Positions 62,984-64,000 of a DNA stretch of 64,000 bases are shown one piece after another; position 1 is the first letter of the stretch, and each line of letters begins with the position of its first letter. The notes under the pieces were generated by a model that saw only the letters and a program-made list of their open reading frames with translations, was not told the origin of the DNA and made no database searches. The stretch covers positions 1 through 64,000 of the forward strand of contig WNNJ02000292.1 in assembly GCA_012934845.2 (NCBI GenBank), in the 5' to 3' direction. This DNA is from Pomphorhynchus laevis. Taxonomy: Eukaryota > Acanthocephala > Palaeacanthocephala > Echinorhynchida > Pomphorhynchidae. The position numbers and the translations under genes are program-made.

Positions 62984-64000
62984 CTGAAATCAATATGTTA
63001 AATTAAGTAGTCAATCAAACTGACTAGAAACAATAAAAAAATTTAAATAGCAAGCTAATTAAATCACAAATTGAATTAAATCATAATTTGATTAATAAAT
63101 TAATAATTAAAAGGAATAAAATAAAATAGAACCATCAAATATTTATATTTGTTCTGGTTGTGGCGCGACATTATCCTCAAATGTATTGTTCCTATTCTTG
63201 ATAGAGCAGAACGCTCCGAATCAGCCTGGGTGAGTAGCGTCCTGCTGTATCAAAAATAATAGCAATACTTGCGAGGATAATAGCGTGCCATAAACAGAAA
63301 AATTGCAGCTCACATACGCAATCAAGTTAAATTCATAATTTGTATTGAGTTGTTTAAATAAACACATTGAGGTGCATATCATACAGCAATTAGAAAGTGA
63401 AATTAATAATCATTTGTCTAATTTGAAAAAGACAATACTTTGTCTGTGTTCCTTTTAAATTGTGCCCTGCATTACGATTTTAATTTCGATGGAGCTAATT
63501 GAAATCTGTAAAATAATGGGCTTACACATTAATCGGATCTTTGTTTGCTCATTTATAAATTTTTCAATTTTTAATCATTAAACAAGCTACCTTTTATTTA
63601 TAAAATTGCTAATATGTTCGATTGAATTTCTCATATACTTTACTAATGAATAAGATGTCATTTATCAGATGGAGCACATCTGATGAACGACAGGGAGAGC
63701 ACATTTCTTAGATAATTATGAATACACTTGGTTATATATGTTTTATAGGAACAAATATCTCGGTTTAAATTCACTAGTAGAATGTAAAAATACATTTTTA
63801 ATAGCTCACATAAAAAATAACTAAATAGAAATTTTGATGAATGTGTGAATATATATAAAATGATGGGAACATTTATTAATAAAAATTGCGATTTTCACTT
63901 CTCTGTTCACTTAGATTTCATCAGGAGAAACTTTTTTTTATTTTACAGGTCAAAATTTGAAACTTTATACTTTTAAAGGCTATTTAAAATTAAACTACAA
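62984..64000 (-). other. Upstream dynein intron to window end
   Basis: No exon matching the expected preceding linker segment was found. AT-rich, with no recognisable element. Confidence 0.55.

Overview
The window is animal nuclear DNA, very AT-rich. One large gene runs along most of it on the minus strand. I could rebuild 55 consecutive exons of an axonemal dynein heavy chain, closest in my reading to the DNAH2 (inner-arm) type, from 62983 down to a stop codon at 7840. Every exon is bounded by splice sites and every junction keeps the reading frame. The joined exons total 8,931 nt (2,976 codons plus stop). They cover the end of the linker, AAA1 to AAA4, the stalk with its microtubule-binding tip, AAA5, AAA6 and the C-terminal domain. 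The N-terminal part lies beyond 64000. Short introns of about 43 to 60 bp, an axonemal dynein, and Penelope, RTE and Merlin elements together suggest an invertebrate with motile cilia or flagellate sperm, possibly an arthropod. The species cannot be named from this sequence.

Layout. Positions 1-4050 hold TA microsatellites and a full-length Penelope element with an intact RT plus GIY-YIG ORF, flanked by identical 867-bp direct repeats, followed by palindromic and tandem repeats. Positions 4050-7840 are the 3' flank of the dynein gene, with repeats and a foldback element but no gene. Positions 7840-62983 are the dynein gene. Its introns fall into two classes: about 50 bp, and 0.3 to 4 kb. The long ones have collected many insertions: a chimeric retroelement/LIM-domain ORF (17868-18860), several decayed copies of one AT-rich Penelope-type RT element, a deleted Merlin transposon (39.4-39.9 kb), a TIR element with a zinc-finger ORF (52.5-52.9 kb) and a decayed RTE retrotransposon with an 18-bp target duplication (59.2-60.8 kb). 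An intragenic duplication also carries a broken copy of dynein exon 36.

The most interesting signals are three. (1) The exon-36 duplication. (2) The LIM chimera. (3) A recurring module, CTGANGA (or a variant), then a small hairpin, CGAAA and AATAAA, which looks like a hammerhead-ribozyme core. It occurs at the ends of foldback elements and at scattered sites, and a degenerate form lies in the Penelope terminal repeats. No tRNA, rRNA or CRISPR array was seen.
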